64,000 bases of DNA, from positions 11,160,001-11,224,000 of the forward strand of contig NC_063012.1 in NCBI RefSeq assembly GCF_020509005.1, written 5' to 3'. The position numbers were made by a program, and so were the translations under genes. Below are positions 20,954-32,514 of this stretch, piece by piece; position 1 is the first letter of the stretch; each line of letters opens with the position of its first letter. Origin of the DNA: Fulvia fulva. Taxonomy: Eukaryota; Ascomycota; Dothideomycetes; Mycosphaerellales; Mycosphaerellaceae. The notes under the pieces were generated by a model. That model did no database searches. It saw only the letters and a list, made by a program, of their open reading frames with translations, and was not told the DNA's origin.

Positions 20954-21106
20954 GTTAGCCGGACTCGGGTTAATATCGTAGGCTGGCTATGCTGAGTGTC
21001 GGATCTTGACACCGCCTCTCCTTGCCTTCGCACTCCGTTTCGTGAGGACTTGCCTAGCACCATATCAGTCTCTATCCAACCCTCATAAGCATAGTACTCG
21101 CGAGAC

Positions 21107-22355
21107 TCACTTCCTCTCACGCGCATACGGCCCAAAATCCGGCATCCCACCCAACGTCCCAAAAATATCACCTATAAATCTCATCAGCATCTCCCCACCA
21201 AACCACACGCAACGTCTGTGCACACTCACCGACATAATTCCCAGCCTCAACCCCACGCTTAAACGTCCCATTCCACCCCTCCAAAATCCCCTCGATAACC
21301 TTCACACCCGCCAAATACAACTTCTTCACAGCAGGCTCGAAAGCGCCCTGCTCGGCATAGAACAAATTCGTCGTCGCCGCCTCACCGGGGTACGGACGAT
21401 CGAAATCTGATACAGTTCTCATGATGATTATGCGTGAGAAATCCACGACGTTGTCGACAGCCGCGCGTGTCAAGGCTTCAAGAGTGGCGCTATCTTCCTG
21501 CGACGTGGTGCAGTAGGTCCCGCTCCCGTTGGTGAGGAGCGTGGTGTAGTTGCTGAAAGCGCTGGAGAGGAGGGAGCCGCTGTAGTAGACGTCTGAGGTG
21601 GCGCCGTCGCATTCGATGATGGAGGGGCCGAGGGTGGCGGCTGTGTAGGCGGGTGAGGCGGCGTAATGGGCGCGGTATGCTATGGCGTTCGAGCTGTCGT
21701 TTAGAGTTGCGGTCCTCGCAAATGAGGCGGCGAGGTGTTGGAGGTTCTGGTTGACTTCGAAGACTTCGGTGCCGTAGATGTCTTGTGGGTACTCATCTGG
21801 GGAAGTGCTGCCTTGTGGTGGAGCGCAGGGAGGTCACGGATATCGAATTCGTATTGGAGCGCGACTTGGACTGCGTAGCGGGCGAAAGTGACGGAGCAGA
21901 TCGTGGCGACTTCTGGGTTCACGCCGGCGATGCCGGCGATCATGAAGTAGGATGTTGTCAGGTCGAAGCGAGGAGAGCGGACGAAGGAGGCGATTGTGGT
22001 TGCGGCGTTGATTTCGCCTTCTCCTGTGATGACCTGACAAACGTCGCCATCGGCGGTGCAGTGGACGTTCGGGAAGAGTGGTGATAGGCCAGGCACTGTG
22101 ATGTTCAAACCTAGTAGGTTGAACTCTTCGATGCCGTACCAGACTTCAGCTTCTGGGGTGCTGATTGGGAGCGATCAGTGAGATAGGAAGGTTTTCAGTG
22201 GATCTTACTCACAACATAGATATAATGACCACTTTCGGCTTGACCACATACTCAAGCGTTCGTGGAATATGAGCAGCTTCCAGACGCGAGATCGTTGCCG
22301 CTGCGAGGTTGAGCCAAGCGCCCAGGGCGACGATGGTATGAGTGATGGCCACCAT
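21107..22355 (-). pseudogene. Purine nucleoside permease (NUP family), frameshifted
   Basis: Predicted complement(join(21107..21171, 21230..22160, 22213..22355)). Introns are 58 nt and 52 nt with GTGAGT donors. The N-terminus has a signal-peptide-like MVAITHTIVALGAWLNLAAA. Family blocks are clear: KVVIISM-FTPEAEVWYG, GLNITVPGLSPLFP, GIAGVNPEVAT, FARYAVQVALQYEFD, DEYPQDIYGTEVFEVN, ALTRAAVDN and GNYVGDIFGTLGGMPDFGP at the end. Near 21815-21828 the frame breaks: RDLP continues in one frame while PQGSTSPDEYP is in another, and about seven residues normally found between them are missing. No intron explains it. NUP proteins mediate or assist purine nucleoside uptake. Either an inactivated gene or an assembly indel. 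Confidence 0.8.
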
Positions 22356-23144
22356 ATTGCTACCAAGAGATGGAACTCGAGCAAGTCGAAGGGAGGTACA
22401 AAATAAGCATGAAGTTGCACATCACGAAGCTTATACCTTTGATATGTCGTGCTAGTGCAACAGCGAGTCCTCGTTGGGACGCGGCATGGCAGACACATCT
22501 GCACGGTTGACCACTGTATGTGTGAATCCAGTCGCCTCATCAGACATGCTGTTCGATCGTCTATAGCAAGATCCAGGTCCGCGGTATCTTAGGCTGTATC
22601 CAGCTTGTCATTCGCCGAGAATGCATGAGAACCTTGGCTACGATTCTACGATCTCATTGAAAGGTCAAAGATCGAGGTCTGGGAGCTGTCAAGGCGAGCC
22701 TGCAGGATATCGCCATAGCGTGCGATATGGCGTTGGTGTCGTAATCGTGCTGATAGCGGAGTTCGCCGAAGATCTGCCTACTCGTGAGGGACTCCGAGTG
22801 TCAGTCATTTCTTGCTCCGATAGCCATGTCAACACTGGTTTGTATTCACTCGGGCCAGTCGAAGGGGCCATCTCCAGGTATTGCTGTGCGTGAGGCTTCT
22901 TTCTATTAGCGAGCGTGCCAAAGGGAACAATCCGTTTTATCTCTCGTGCCGCCTTTCCCAGCACCTCATTGAACTGTGCGATGTCGATGAGTATCACCTC
23001 TTCCATAAATTCACTCCATTCCACATGCTCAAATGCGGCTTCACAGTAATCGTCTTCCGACTTCCATAGTAGTGCCATATCTACAATGCTTCATCCAACG
23101 CCTCATTCTCGACTCCTTCTGATCTCCTGCTCCTCCATCTCCTC
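22356..23144. other. Intergenic stretch with one weak minus-strand frame
   Basis: Contains a 129-codon minus-strand frame (23078 to 22689, ATG start, MALLWKSEDDYCEAAF start) with no recognised family. It may be a small gene or chance. Nothing else seen. Confidence 0.4.
22689..23078 (-). CDS. Hypothetical protein (129 aa), weak
   Basis: ATG-initiated frame. The first 60 residues look protein-like (WSEFMEEVILIDIAQFNEVLGKAAREIKRI), the rest is Ser/Thr/Pro rich and may be read beyond a missed intron. No family, signal or membrane segment recognised. It lies between the permease and the mitochondrial-type protein on the same strand. Confidence 0.3.
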   Translation of the reverse strand: MALLWKSEDDYCEAAFEHVEWSEFMEEVILIDIAQFNEVLGKAAREIKRIVPFGTLANRKKPHAQQYLEMAPSTGPSEYKPVLTWLSEQEMTDTRSPSRVGRSSANSAISTITTPTPYRTLWRYPAGSP

Positions 23145-23653
23145 TCACAGTGGCCCACCACCTGACTTTCCCCCTCCACTCTTCTTCGGACTACCACCAC
23201 CCGAGCTCCTCTCCCTCCCTCCTCCCTGCCCCGTCTCACTCGGACTTCCCGTCGCACCTCCCTTCTGCTGATTGTTCGGGTCGCTGATCTCCTTATTCGC
23301 CGGGCTGACATTTAGCGGGTTATTGCTCTCCTGTGCCACCATTAGCATCCCTTCTTGTCCCCCCTCTCACTGATATGTACTCATACCCCTCCCGACTCTC
23401 GACTCGCAGTCGCGTGCTCCTCCTCCGGCGATGTTTTGTTCGGGTTGAAAGCAGCATCTTCGGTCGCTGCTGTTGAGTCGTCACCGCCTGTTTTGCTGTA
23501 TTCGCGCGAGTCGGTGTTGATGCTGTCTTTGTCCATCATGTTTTGCTTGTCGTTGGGTCGTATTGAGGTGCTTGTGAAGGAGCGTGTGGAGAGGGCATGG
23601 CGGGTTGTGAAGGGTTGGCGGGTGGACTGCAGGCATCTTCGTAGGGCGGCCAT
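23145..23653 (-). CDS. Small mitochondrial-type disordered protein
   Basis: Predicted complement(join(23145..23330, 23387..23653)), 150 residues. The 56-nt intron has donor GTATGA, branch TGCTAAT and acceptor CACAG. The start at 23653 gives an N-terminus MAALRRCLQSTRQPFTTRH rich in Arg, Ser and Thr without acids, a good mitochondrial presequence. The rest is disordered: NMMDKDSINTDSREYSKTG, AAFNPNKTSPEEEH, NNPLNVSPANKEISDP and a C-terminal GGG-SPKKSGGGKSGGG tail. Similar short proteins with an NPLxVSPAN motif are common in filamentous ascomycetes and uncharacterised. The frame is open upstream to 23776, but that start would hide the presequence. Confidence 0.7.
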
Positions 23654-23856
23654 TTTGGTGTGTTGGTTGTGGTTATCAGGTAAGACTGGGAGTGTTTTAG
23701 AAGTGTTAGGTGATGGTGCTTTGTGCTGATCGAGAGCTCTGTTTTGGCTTCGACATTGACGGATTTTCGACGTCATTGCTCGGACTGGAGTCCGCCCCAG
23801 GTCAATTCCAGTGCAGCGTTTCTGTCAGTGATGGACATCGCTTTCAACACCCATTG

Positions 23857-25394
23857 CTACAATGCCTGGAAAGGTATATACTGTCGCTGCTCAATCCAGC
23901 CCCTCAGCATCCCTCCCTTCTGTTCAAACAGCTCCGCTACCCACAAGACACTCGTCACCCCTCTCATCACCTCATCCACGTCCAATTCCCGCTCCTTTAT
24001 GACCCTCACCAGCTCTCCAACAAACCACTCCCTCATCCCCTCATCGTAAGCCTCCATTGCTCCCATCGCAATTACCCACATTTGAACATATTCCAGCCCA
24101 TCCCATTCCACATCACTCTGCGAAAGCAACTCCCGCAACTTCCCCAGATGCACAACCGCTTTCAGCGGATGTGCGCCGTACTGCTTGTAGACCGCAGCAA
24201 TGAACACCAGGAGTGCGAGACGACATGCTTCCAAGATCCGGCGGCTGTTGATGCCCAAGCTAGCGTCCTCTGCTGGTCTGAGGCAGAAGAGCTCATGGGT
24301 TAGAACGTTCGCCGAGACGACGATGCCGTCGTAGAAGAAGTCTTCTTTTCGCAAACCTTGTTTGTTCAGGCTGGCGCGAGTGTTGAGCTCCGCGAGGGAT
24401 GTGAAGATGTGGAGGAAGGCGGTGTCGTTGGGGAAATGTTGTTGCCAAGCGTGCTGGAGATCGATGGAGAAGCATGCCGGCATGCTGGCGTTGTCTGCGC
24501 TTTCGATCCGATGCACGTCGATCCAGTACTGTGGTAGCGGGATGATGGATGGTATGTCCTGCGTAAACGAGCCTCTGAGTTCGACCCTGGACAGCGTCAG
24601 CTTTGGTCAGTCTTCAGCGGCGCTTTCCATGCTCACCACGATATTGACCTTCGCAAGTGCTTCTCAAGCGAGTCCAGTCCACCCTCCCTCGTCCCAATAG
24701 CTTCCAGTATTCCCTTCCTCTGTGGCAACCATCGATCAAACACACCAGCGATCTCAGGATACACAAGAAAACCGCTGATACATCCAATAAGACCGTCACT
24801 CACATCATCCGGGTTAGCGGCAAGGCGTTTTCGAACAGACGATATAGCGATCTGGTGGTAGTGAATCGAGAGTGGCGTCTCCTTGCTGAGTCTATGAGGA
24901 TTCCTAGTACCCTCAAGATGTAGCTCCGAATTGGCCAGGATCTGATAAAATGTCGCCTCATCTGCGATGCCAACCGGCCACCAGTCTCTTCGATGCGCGG
25001 TCTGAAGGCAATCGCCAATGTCGCGCCACATGTTGGCCACCAAGGCTTTGCCGATGTCGTCGAGGTCCACCGGGAATTTGAAGAATGTATGCACGCCGCC
25101 TCCGCCTATTGCTGCCTGGGGTGATGTGGCTCGGAGGCTCTGAAGCGTCTCGACGTCGGCAGGTATGTCCAGGGAGATGTTCAAGTATCGTTGCTTCTTG
25201 GGTTTGCGTCTCCGGTAGCCGATATCTTTCATTGCATGGCGGCGGATCTTGCTCCGTGCTCCTGGGTCGCGAGGTTGGCTTGCATCGCCGAAGGATACGA
25301 ATTCGAAGCTGGTAGGTCTGGTCGGCGGTGCGTTGGAGTTGCTCTCTTCTGTTGACTCATCCTTCCTCACACTTGTTCCCTTCGTCTTCTTCAT
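23857..25394 (-). CDS. Fungal-specific transcription-regulator-like protein without Zn2Cys6 cluster
   Basis: Predicted complement(join(23857..24586, 24637..25394)), 495 residues. The 50-nt intron has a GTGAGC donor, GCTGAC branch and CCAG acceptor; without it the first exon ends at a TGA inside the donor. The N-terminal tail has the phrase FEFVSFGDASQPRDPGARSK followed by IRRHAMKDIGYRRRKPKK, seen in a large group of ascomycete proteins related to fungal transcription-factor domains but lacking a DNA-binding zinc cluster. The remaining 370 residues are helical with the usual mix of Trp and Leu, e.g. VFDRWLPQRKGILEAIGTREGG. The start at 25394 is chosen because it precedes the basic tail; the frame is open to 25535. 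Role as a regulator is inferred only from the family. Confidence 0.65.
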
Positions 25395-28047
25395 CGTTGA
25401 AATGACTGTCTGATTGCATGATGTCCCTGGCGCTTGGGCGTTTTCGCCTTCATATAGAAGTGGTCTATTGCTTGGTAAGTCCTCTTCTGCGTGGCGACCT
25501 CGCAAACACAAATCTTCAGCTTCTTGTGAGTGCATGTTGAGGCCAAGATCTGTATCTAAAGCATTAGGTCAGCCAGCATTTGTCACCAAAGCGGAAGGAC
25601 GCCTTCCTTCTTTAAGCTTTGTGTTCGCACATCTCGCTGGCTAGAACCGAATTGTTTGAGGAACGGAGCCGGGTCCTGCTGTATGAGCTAGGGACACCAC
25701 ATACTCCAGACAGTTTAGTCAGGAACGAGTTGCAGATGGCGCTGGCTATCGTGCTTCCTGTGGTGGTGCTATTCGATGACATGGTTGCATTCTGCGAATG
25801 TGGTTGCTCTCTATCTTTCGAGTTCCAGTAACAGTCGCTCAGCTGTTATCTGGTGGGCCATCCTCGTTGGTGCGAAGTTCAAGCCACGCCAGCTGGTCGC
25901 TCAGCTTTGGATCTGATGTGTTGTACGGCAGCTGCGGCTGCCGGGGTCATCAAGACGCCCGCGGAATCTCGATGAGACCAACATCGCTCGATATCAGTGC
26001 TCTGCGACCAGACACGACTGAGCAAGGCAGAGTAGAATTCGCAATAAGAGCGTGATGAAAAGACCGAGAAGCTGATCAAGGCGTGCCTCCACTGTCCGAC
26101 CTGTTATTGTTGAGGGCGATACAGTTGCAAAGCGGGGCTGCATCGCAGATCCAGAAGTCATCGTCGTTGTCGTTGGGCTGCCAGCGGCGATAGAAGTGCT
26201 CCACCACGAAGGATATACGTACGGACCGACAGGAAAGTCGTCCTCGGCCACAGATCAGCAGGGCAGATCATGTTGGTAGTGTTCCCATTCATGAATGGCA
26301 TGGCGAGTTCTGGAAAGATTAAAAAGAGTAGCCATGCTTGACACCGAAAGCGGTAGAGTTCTGGGCGTCAATAAGTCTTCTGGGCGGAAGTGAGAGACGG
26401 TACAAGGCGCTGCTGCAACGATTGAGGACTCCATGTCTGGTCTGTATTGAAGGAAGATGCATAGAGGAAGTCGAATTACGATTTACAAACCACTGCGTGA
26501 CCATCATGCACTTCCACAAGACGGGCTCTGCAGGTACGCGAGGTTGGTAGCATGTCGCCCTTGTGCTGGGCGGTATGCGTTTGAGTGTCGTTGGGTGCCA
26601 AAAGGAGGGAGCAACAAATATGCCAGGGTCGATTGCGGTCACTCGCACTTCGATCTTTCGATGTACTAGATGGGGTCCACTCACCGCAGCCTGCAGAAGT
26701 GATGGATCAGTGAAGCTTGCTGTCAGTGCTTGATACCACTTGGCTGTTATGAACGCCGCCTCGAAGTCGGTAGACACGCTGAGTCCATGGCACAAAAGCT
26801 TTTGGGGGTCTCTTGCTTTGTCGAAGGCAGTTTGTCCGGGCACCGGATGTTGCTTGTGTATGATCTTTCAAGCTTGTAGGACGTATGCATGACATAGAGA
26901 TGATCTTGACTCATCATCTGAGCCAGACTCGAAAGCTTCGCCACACCGCTCAACGTCCCTCTGCATTGCTTTCACGATTTCGTGCATGCATCTCGAAACG
27001 GAAGAGCCGGTCGAACATCTTGGCAGTGGATGTGGCAAAGCAGGAGGAAGCAAGAAGGCACAGAGAGATGGCATATGGTGGACTTCGGCCCGAGAAAATG
27101 AGAGCACGCGGTAGACTGTAGATCTAAGCGAGGTTAGCCGACGAGAGGCCGGTCAGATACGGCACACATCTCCGCGAGGCAGTAATCATGTAGTCTTACC
27201 ACCTTCTCCCATCCTTCCATCTCAGCATTCTGGCTCAGCGGGTTCAGCTGACTATCGTACCGAGCGTACCGTCGCCTGCTCTGCACGGAATTATGGAGTC
27301 GTGGTGGTCTTGGAAGTCTTGTTCGGCCAGCTAAAACCGGAGCAGTATCGCTGCAACCATACGTCAACTTTGCATTCCCCAAGCTTTCAACCTCTCGGCG
27401 CCCTTCCCTGAGCCAATGCGAACGGTCTGGAAGGCGACATGATGTCTTAGTCTCTTGGCCAGCACGTGTTGCGCGCATCCAAACTCTCCTCTGCGTTTCC
27501 GCTCCACCCTTGGCACTTACGCCACATCTACACCAACGTCTGCCATGATGCCATTGACGGCTACCACGCGGCCTGGGGGGACCAACTCCCGCTGTCAGAG
27601 GCAGAAACACCAACGGCATTGGAGCAGACTAGTGCTTTGGGACTCGGTAAGCAGCGACTCGGATAGCACAGCTGTAAGATGTTTGAGCCCGGGGCGAAAT
27701 GCTGTGCCAGTCAGCAGATATCGCTGCTCGGATAGAGTTCTGGGTGGCAGTTTGCAGTCGCCAAGACTCATTCTGCTCAAAGAGTTCTTGGGTAGCCAAG
27801 AACCCGTCTTGTCACTCATCCACCGCCGCGGAACAATGCTGTCGATGCCCAGATACATAAGTACGCTTCCCCTCCGCGGACGGCATTCCAGCCACGGCAT
27901 CATATTGCAAAGGACCACATCAAAGGTCTTCGCGAGAACAAAGCATTCGTTTCCACCCTTACTACTTACCCCACACCGACATCACATTCCTCGTCCACCC
28001 CATCAACAAAGGTCAGCTTACCACTCGCTACATGGTTGACAGGCAGG
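25395..28047. other. Long stretch without a convincing gene; ENA promoter at right end
   Basis: Several frames of 60-175 codons occur on both strands (for example 26319-26843 minus, 25994-26251 minus, 27134-27619 minus) but they lack a recognised family, and many begin only at non-ATG codons. The 25994-26251 frame has a hydrophobic LLGLFITLLLRILLCLA segment and could be an exon. The last kilobase is presumably the promoter of the ATPase gene. Confidence 0.4.
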
Positions 28048-31000
28048 ATGGGCCAGGAACCTAAGCAAGTGGCTGATAGCCACGTCTCCGGACAATCGAA
28101 CAAGCCACTGTCCAAACCACCTCACGCACTGAAATGGAAGGAGGTGGCAGAAGAGCTCCAGGCCGATATCGACGATGGTCTCAACGCGAGCGAGGCCAGC
28201 AAGAGGCTCGAGGAGTTCGGCCGCAACGAGCTGGGGGATGGCAAGAAGGTCAACCCAGGGAAGATCCTCGTCCGACAAATCGCCAATGCCATGACTTTGG
28301 TCCTCATCATTGCTATGATAGTATCGTTTGCGATTCAGTCATGGATTGAGGGAGGCGTCGTGGCAGGTGTCATCTTCATCAACATCACAGTCGGCTTCTT
28401 CCAGGAATTCCAAGCTGAGAAGACTATGGACTCACTCCGCTCTCTCAGCTCCCCTACAGCCCAGGCTGTCCGCAATGGCCAATCCAACAGCATTGCCACT
28501 GTCGAAATCGTCCCAGGTGATCTTGTCGAGCTCAAGACCGGAGATACAATCCCAGCAGATGTCAGACTCATTGACGCTGTCAATTTTGAAACCGACGAGG
28601 CCTTACTTACTGGCGAATCTCTTCCAGTGCGAAAGGCACACAATGATGTTTTCGACACCGAGACTGGACCTGGCGACCGATTGAATGTAGCATACAGCTC
28701 TTCTACCGTTACCAAGGGACGTGCATCTGGCATTGTTTTCGCGACCGGCATGCACACTGAGATCGGCACTATCGCAGCTGCCCTACGAAAGAAGGACAGC
28801 AGAGTTCGACCCGTCAAGCGCAATGAAGATGGCAAAGCCAAGCCGTACCGCTACGTACAAGCTGCTCTTCTCACGATGGGCGATGCCGTTGGCCACTTTC
28901 TTGGAGTCAACGTCGGCACGCCTCTTCAGAAGAAGCTTTCCCGACTGGCTTGCCTTCTCTTCATCATTGCTGTTATTTGTGCTGTCATCGTCCTGGCAGC
29001 CAACGACTTCCGCAACCAGCGCGAGGTCATCATCTACGCTGTTGCGACTGGTCTATCCATGATTCCAGCTTCCCTCGTTGTGGTCCTCACGATTACCATG
29101 GCTGCTGGCACAAACAGAATGGTCGAGCGTCATGTCATTGTCCGAAACCTGCGATCCCTCGAGGCACTTGGCGGTGTCACTGATATTTGTTCCGACAAGA
29201 CGGGCACTTTGACTCAAGGCAAGATGGTCGCAAAGAAGGCATGGATTCCTGCCGAGGGCACATACACGATTGAAGAGTCGGACGAGGCATTCAACCCTAC
29301 CAAGGGTGCTATCTCGTTCTCCGAGAAAGAGCCACAGCACATTGAACCTCAAGAGAAGGATAAGCAATCATCATACGCCGAGCTGTTGCAGAACAGTGAA
29401 GCACTGAAAGACTACCTTCGTGTTGCTTCTCTCGCCAATCTCGCAACTGTCCACCAAACTGACTCTGGCACTTGGAATGCTCGTGGTGACCCCACTGAGA
29501 TTGCCATTCAGGTCTTTGCATCCCGTTTCCAGTGGAACAGACGAGCCTCTGTGGGTGGAGACAACCCAGCCATGAAGCTCCTCGTCGAGTTCCCATTCGA
29601 CTCCGATGTCAAGAAGATGAGTGTCATCTACAAGGATCTCCACACTGACAAGATGTACGCCTTCACCAAGGGCGCTGTTGAGCGAGTCATTGCATCATGC
29701 ACGACCTACAACAACAAGAAGGGTGATTCCGTCGAAATAACAGAGGAGTACCGCGATGAGGTCCTTCAGAACATGGAGGCCCTCGCAAAGCACGGTCTTC
29801 GTGTCCTCGCCCTCGCCAGCCGCGACTACAACGAATCCTACGTCGAAGGCAAGGAGATCGACCGCAGCAAAGTCGAGAACGACCTCGTCTTCCGCGGCCT
29901 CGTCGGTCTCTACGATCCACCACGCCCCGAGTCTGCTCCCTCTGTCCGCCGTTGCCACGAAGCCGGTATCGAAGTCCACATGCTGACTGGTGACCACCCC
30001 GGTACCGCACGAGCGATTGCTGGCCAAGTCGGCATTCTCCCACGCAACATGTCAGACATCAGCAAAGACGTCGCAGACTCTATGGTCATGACTGCCTCAC
30101 AGTTCGACGCTCTAACTGACGACCAAATCGATAATCTGCCCGTACTACCGCTCGTCATCGCCCGCTGCGCACCAAACACCAAGGTCCGCATGATCGAAGC
30201 TCTCCATCGCCGCAACAAATTCTGCGCCATGACTGGTGACGGCGTCAACGACAGCCCCTCCCTCAAACGCGCCGACGTCGGTATTGCCATGGGTCAAGCT
30301 GGATCAGACGTTGCAAAGGACGCCTCAGACATCATCCTCACAGACGACAACTTCGCCAGTATCCTCGCCGCCGTCGAAGAAGGCCGCCGCACATTCGACA
30401 ACATCCAGCGATTCGTCCTTCACCTGTTGGCCCAGAACATCTCGCAAGCGTGTGTCCTGCTCATCGGCCTCGTCTTCAAGGACGACGAGAATCTCTCCGT
30501 CTTCCCCATCTCTCCAATCGAAATTCTCTGGGTCATCATGATCACTTCCGGTATTCCAGACATGGGTCTCGGCTTCCAAGAGAAAGCCCCAGATGTCCTC
30601 TCGCGTCCACCGCAGAACCTCAAGCGCGGTATCTTCACCATCGAACTCCTAGTCGATATGGTCGTGTACGGTATCTGGATCGCCGCGCTCTGTCTGACTG
30701 CTTTCGTCCTCGTGCTCTACCCCTGGGGCGGAGGCCAGATCGGTATCCGCTGCAACGAATCCATTGGCGATGGCTGCGGAACAATCTTCCGCGCACGAGC
30801 AACCTGCTTCGCATGCCTGACCTGGTTCTCGCTCTTCTTGGCGTGGGAAGTGGTCGATATGCGCCGGTCCTTCTTCCGCATGACGCCCAACTCAACGCAC
30901 TACTTCACCAACTGGATGCGCGTCGTGTGGAGGAACCAATTCCTCTTCTGGGCCATCGTCGCCGGCTTCGCGCTCATCTTCCCGATCCTGTATATTCCAG

Positions 31001-31245
31001 TCATCTCTGGACAGGTGTTTAGGCACACGGGTATCTCATGGGAGTGGGGTATCGTATTTGTTGCTAGCGCCCTCTTCTTCCTTGGTATTGAGGCGTGGAA
31101 GTGGTGCAAGAGAGTGTACTTCAGGAGGCAGAAGGCGCAGAAGGCGCAGAAGGCCGGCCGGTCGGGAAGTGTGGATTTGGAGGCCAAGGTGTTTGAGCGT
31201 TACCTCACGCAGTCGAGCATGGGTGATGAAAAGTCGAAGGCATAG
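28048..31245 (+). CDS. ENA-type P-type Na+(K+)-exporting ATPase
   Basis: Single-exon frame of 1065 residues from ATG 28048 (an earlier in-frame start at 28036 is only TTG). Type IID P-type ATPase of the plasma membrane that pumps Na+ and K+ out of the cell, giving salt and alkaline-pH tolerance. Motifs in order: cation-ATPase N domain, LLTGES (about residues 186-191), helix M4 with IPASLVVVL (about 339), SDKTGTLTQGKM with phosphorylated Asp383, the nucleotide-binding FTKGAVE, TGDHPGTARAIA, and MTGDGVNDSPSLKRADVGIAMG (about 728-749). Ten hydrophobic segments can be seen, six of them C-terminal. The M4 sequence IPASL is typical of ENA enzymes rather than Ca2+ (PEGL) pumps. A short overlapping ORF opens at ATG 28032 in another frame. 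Confidence 0.95.
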   Translation: MGQEPKQVADSHVSGQSNKPLSKPPHALKWKEVAEELQADIDDGLNASEASKRLEEFGRNELGDGKKVNPGKILVRQIANAMTLVLIIAMIVSFAIQSWIEGGVVAGVIFINITVGFFQEFQAEKTMDSLRSLSSPTAQAVRNGQSNSIATVEIVPGDLVELKTGDTIPADVRLIDAVNFETDEALLTGESLPVRKAHNDVFDTETGPGDRLNVAYSSSTVTKGRASGIVFATGMHTEIGTIAAALRKKDSRVRPVKRNEDGKAKPYRYVQAALLTMGDAVGHFLGVNVGTPLQKKLSRLACLLFIIAVICAVIVLAANDFRNQREVIIYAVATGLSMIPASLVVVLTITMAAGTNRMVERHVIVRNLRSLEALGGVTDICSDKTGTLTQGKMVAKKAWIPAEGTYTIEESDEAFNPTKGAISFSEKEPQHIEPQEKDKQSSYAELLQNSEALKDYLRVASLANLATVHQTDSGTWNARGDPTEIAIQVFASRFQWNRRASVGGDNPAMKLLVEFPFDSDVKKMSVIYKDLHTDKMYAFTKGAVERVIASCTTYNNKKGDSVEITEEYRDEVLQNMEALAKHGLRVLALASRDYNESYVEGKEIDRSKVENDLVFRGLVGLYDPPRPESAPSVRRCHEAGIEVHMLTGDHPGTARAIAGQVGILPRNMSDISKDVADSMVMTASQFDALTDDQIDNLPVLPLVIARCAPNTKVRMIEALHRRNKFCAMTGDGVNDSPSLKRADVGIAMGQAGSDVAKDASDIILTDDNFASILAAVEEGRRTFDNIQRFVLHLLAQNISQACVLLIGLVFKDDENLSVFPISPIEILWVIMITSGIPDMGLGFQEKAPDVLSRPPQNLKRGIFTIELLVDMVVYGIWIAALCLTAFVLVLYPWGGGQIGIRCNESIGDGCGTIFRARATCFACLTWFSLFLAWEVVDMRRSFFRMTPNSTHYFTNWMRVVWRNQFLFWAIVAGFALIFPILYIPVISGQVFRHTGISWEWGIVFVASALFFLGIEAWKWCKRVYFRRQKAQKAQKAGRSGSVDLEAKVFERYLTQSSMGDEKSKA

Positions 31246-31979
31246 ATGGAGTTGTGTTCTTGAGATGGGATGGCATGATTGATGAGCGTTTTGTACTGCG
31301 ATGAGATTTCTTTTTGAGTGCGATGGTTTTCATATACCAAGGCAACATGGCGCGGAGTACGGCCATGGGATGAATATGAACACAACTACAAACATCACCT
31401 TGACACCTCATCTCACTCTACTGACCCCCTACTCCATACCCTCTTCCACCACTACGTCCTCCCAACGAACACAGTGACTGCCACGAAGAGGTCATGAACG
31501 TTCTCACGTGTTCCAACACCTTCATACAATCGACTTCACCCCACGCCACCACGCAATCGATAGGCGGACTGCTTTCGTTGCTCACATATGACTTTTGAAG
31601 TCTAGCCCTGAATCTCTCGATATCTAACCCCCCAACAAACAAAACACTCTCCCATTCCACACCTCTCTCCCCCCACATTCTATCAAAAACCCAACAACCT
31701 CCTCTGCGCCGTCGGCAGCACCACATCCAACGCCTTTGCTTTAATCGTAGCCCGCTCCCCTTAACTTAATATCTATGCAGCCGCCTCCGCGCCCACATCC
31801 TCAGGCAAATCAATAGCTCCCTCCATCCCAGCCAGCCATGAAGTAAATCATCATTACAGCTGTTCCATCACACACACACACACCAACCCCTTTACCTCGT
31901 AGAGAAAACTGCGTCGACACGACTCCTGCTCCGATAACGCCTGCTGTTATAAATATTGGTCCCCTGCTGCACTCGGCTT

Positions 31980-32000
31980 TTGCTAGCGCTAGCGCTAGCG
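31980..32000. repeat. (GCTAGC)n self-complementary repeat
   Basis: TGCTAGCGCTAGCGCTAGCG: three and a half units of a 6-bp self-complementary motif, able to form a cruciform. Followed by a G/C-run segment. Confidence 0.8.
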
Positions 32001-32205
32001 GGATATACCGCCCGGGCTCTCCCCTAGGAAGGGGGTTGGGGGGAACTTGGAGGCTGGAGCCCGCACTGGGCTCGAGTGTGATGGGTTAGGATTTTTCCTC
32101 CGGGGTGTCCGTGACCTGCATTCTGGATGTTGAGGATGGAGGACGGATGTGGGATGGTGGATGTGGAACCCGGTGGATGTTTGTGGCGATCGTGGTGGTT
32201 GATTA

Positions 32206-32514
32206 AGCGTAGCGACCGAGCGCTAGCCACACCGGAGTACGAGCTTGCGAGTACGTAGGTGAGGCGTCAACGAGGGAGTGAAGCTCTATACCAGCCCTCA
32301 ACTAGCCTTGGCGCCCGCTCTGATTGGTCAACTTTCAAGTTTTAGGGTCACGTGACCTACCGCACTGTGCCTGTTGGCGAACTCGCAAACATATACTCGT
32401 CGCTAACGCCTATGTCGTCGTATAATAAGCACTGTACGTCGGGTAGCGGTAGCGTGGATCGCACGCTACTTTGCAGTCTAGAAGGGTTGGTAGAGAGCTC
32501 CACTCCGCTACGCT
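32206..32514. mobile_element. MITE candidate, Tc1/mariner type
   Basis: Perfect 9-bp terminal inverted repeat AGCGTAGCG ... CGCTACGCT, flanked on both sides by TA (32204-32205 and 32515-32516), as expected for a Tc1/mariner target duplication. Length 309 bp, no coding capacity. The interior holds the palindrome GGTCACGTGACC, which also occurs in the RIPed LTR-like sequence at 1569. Short inverted repeat, so chance cannot be excluded. Confidence 0.45.

Noticed and set aside
26319..27619. Minus-strand frames of 160-175 codons as genes
   Set aside because: No family, no supported splice structure, overlapping frames on the other strand; could be chance.
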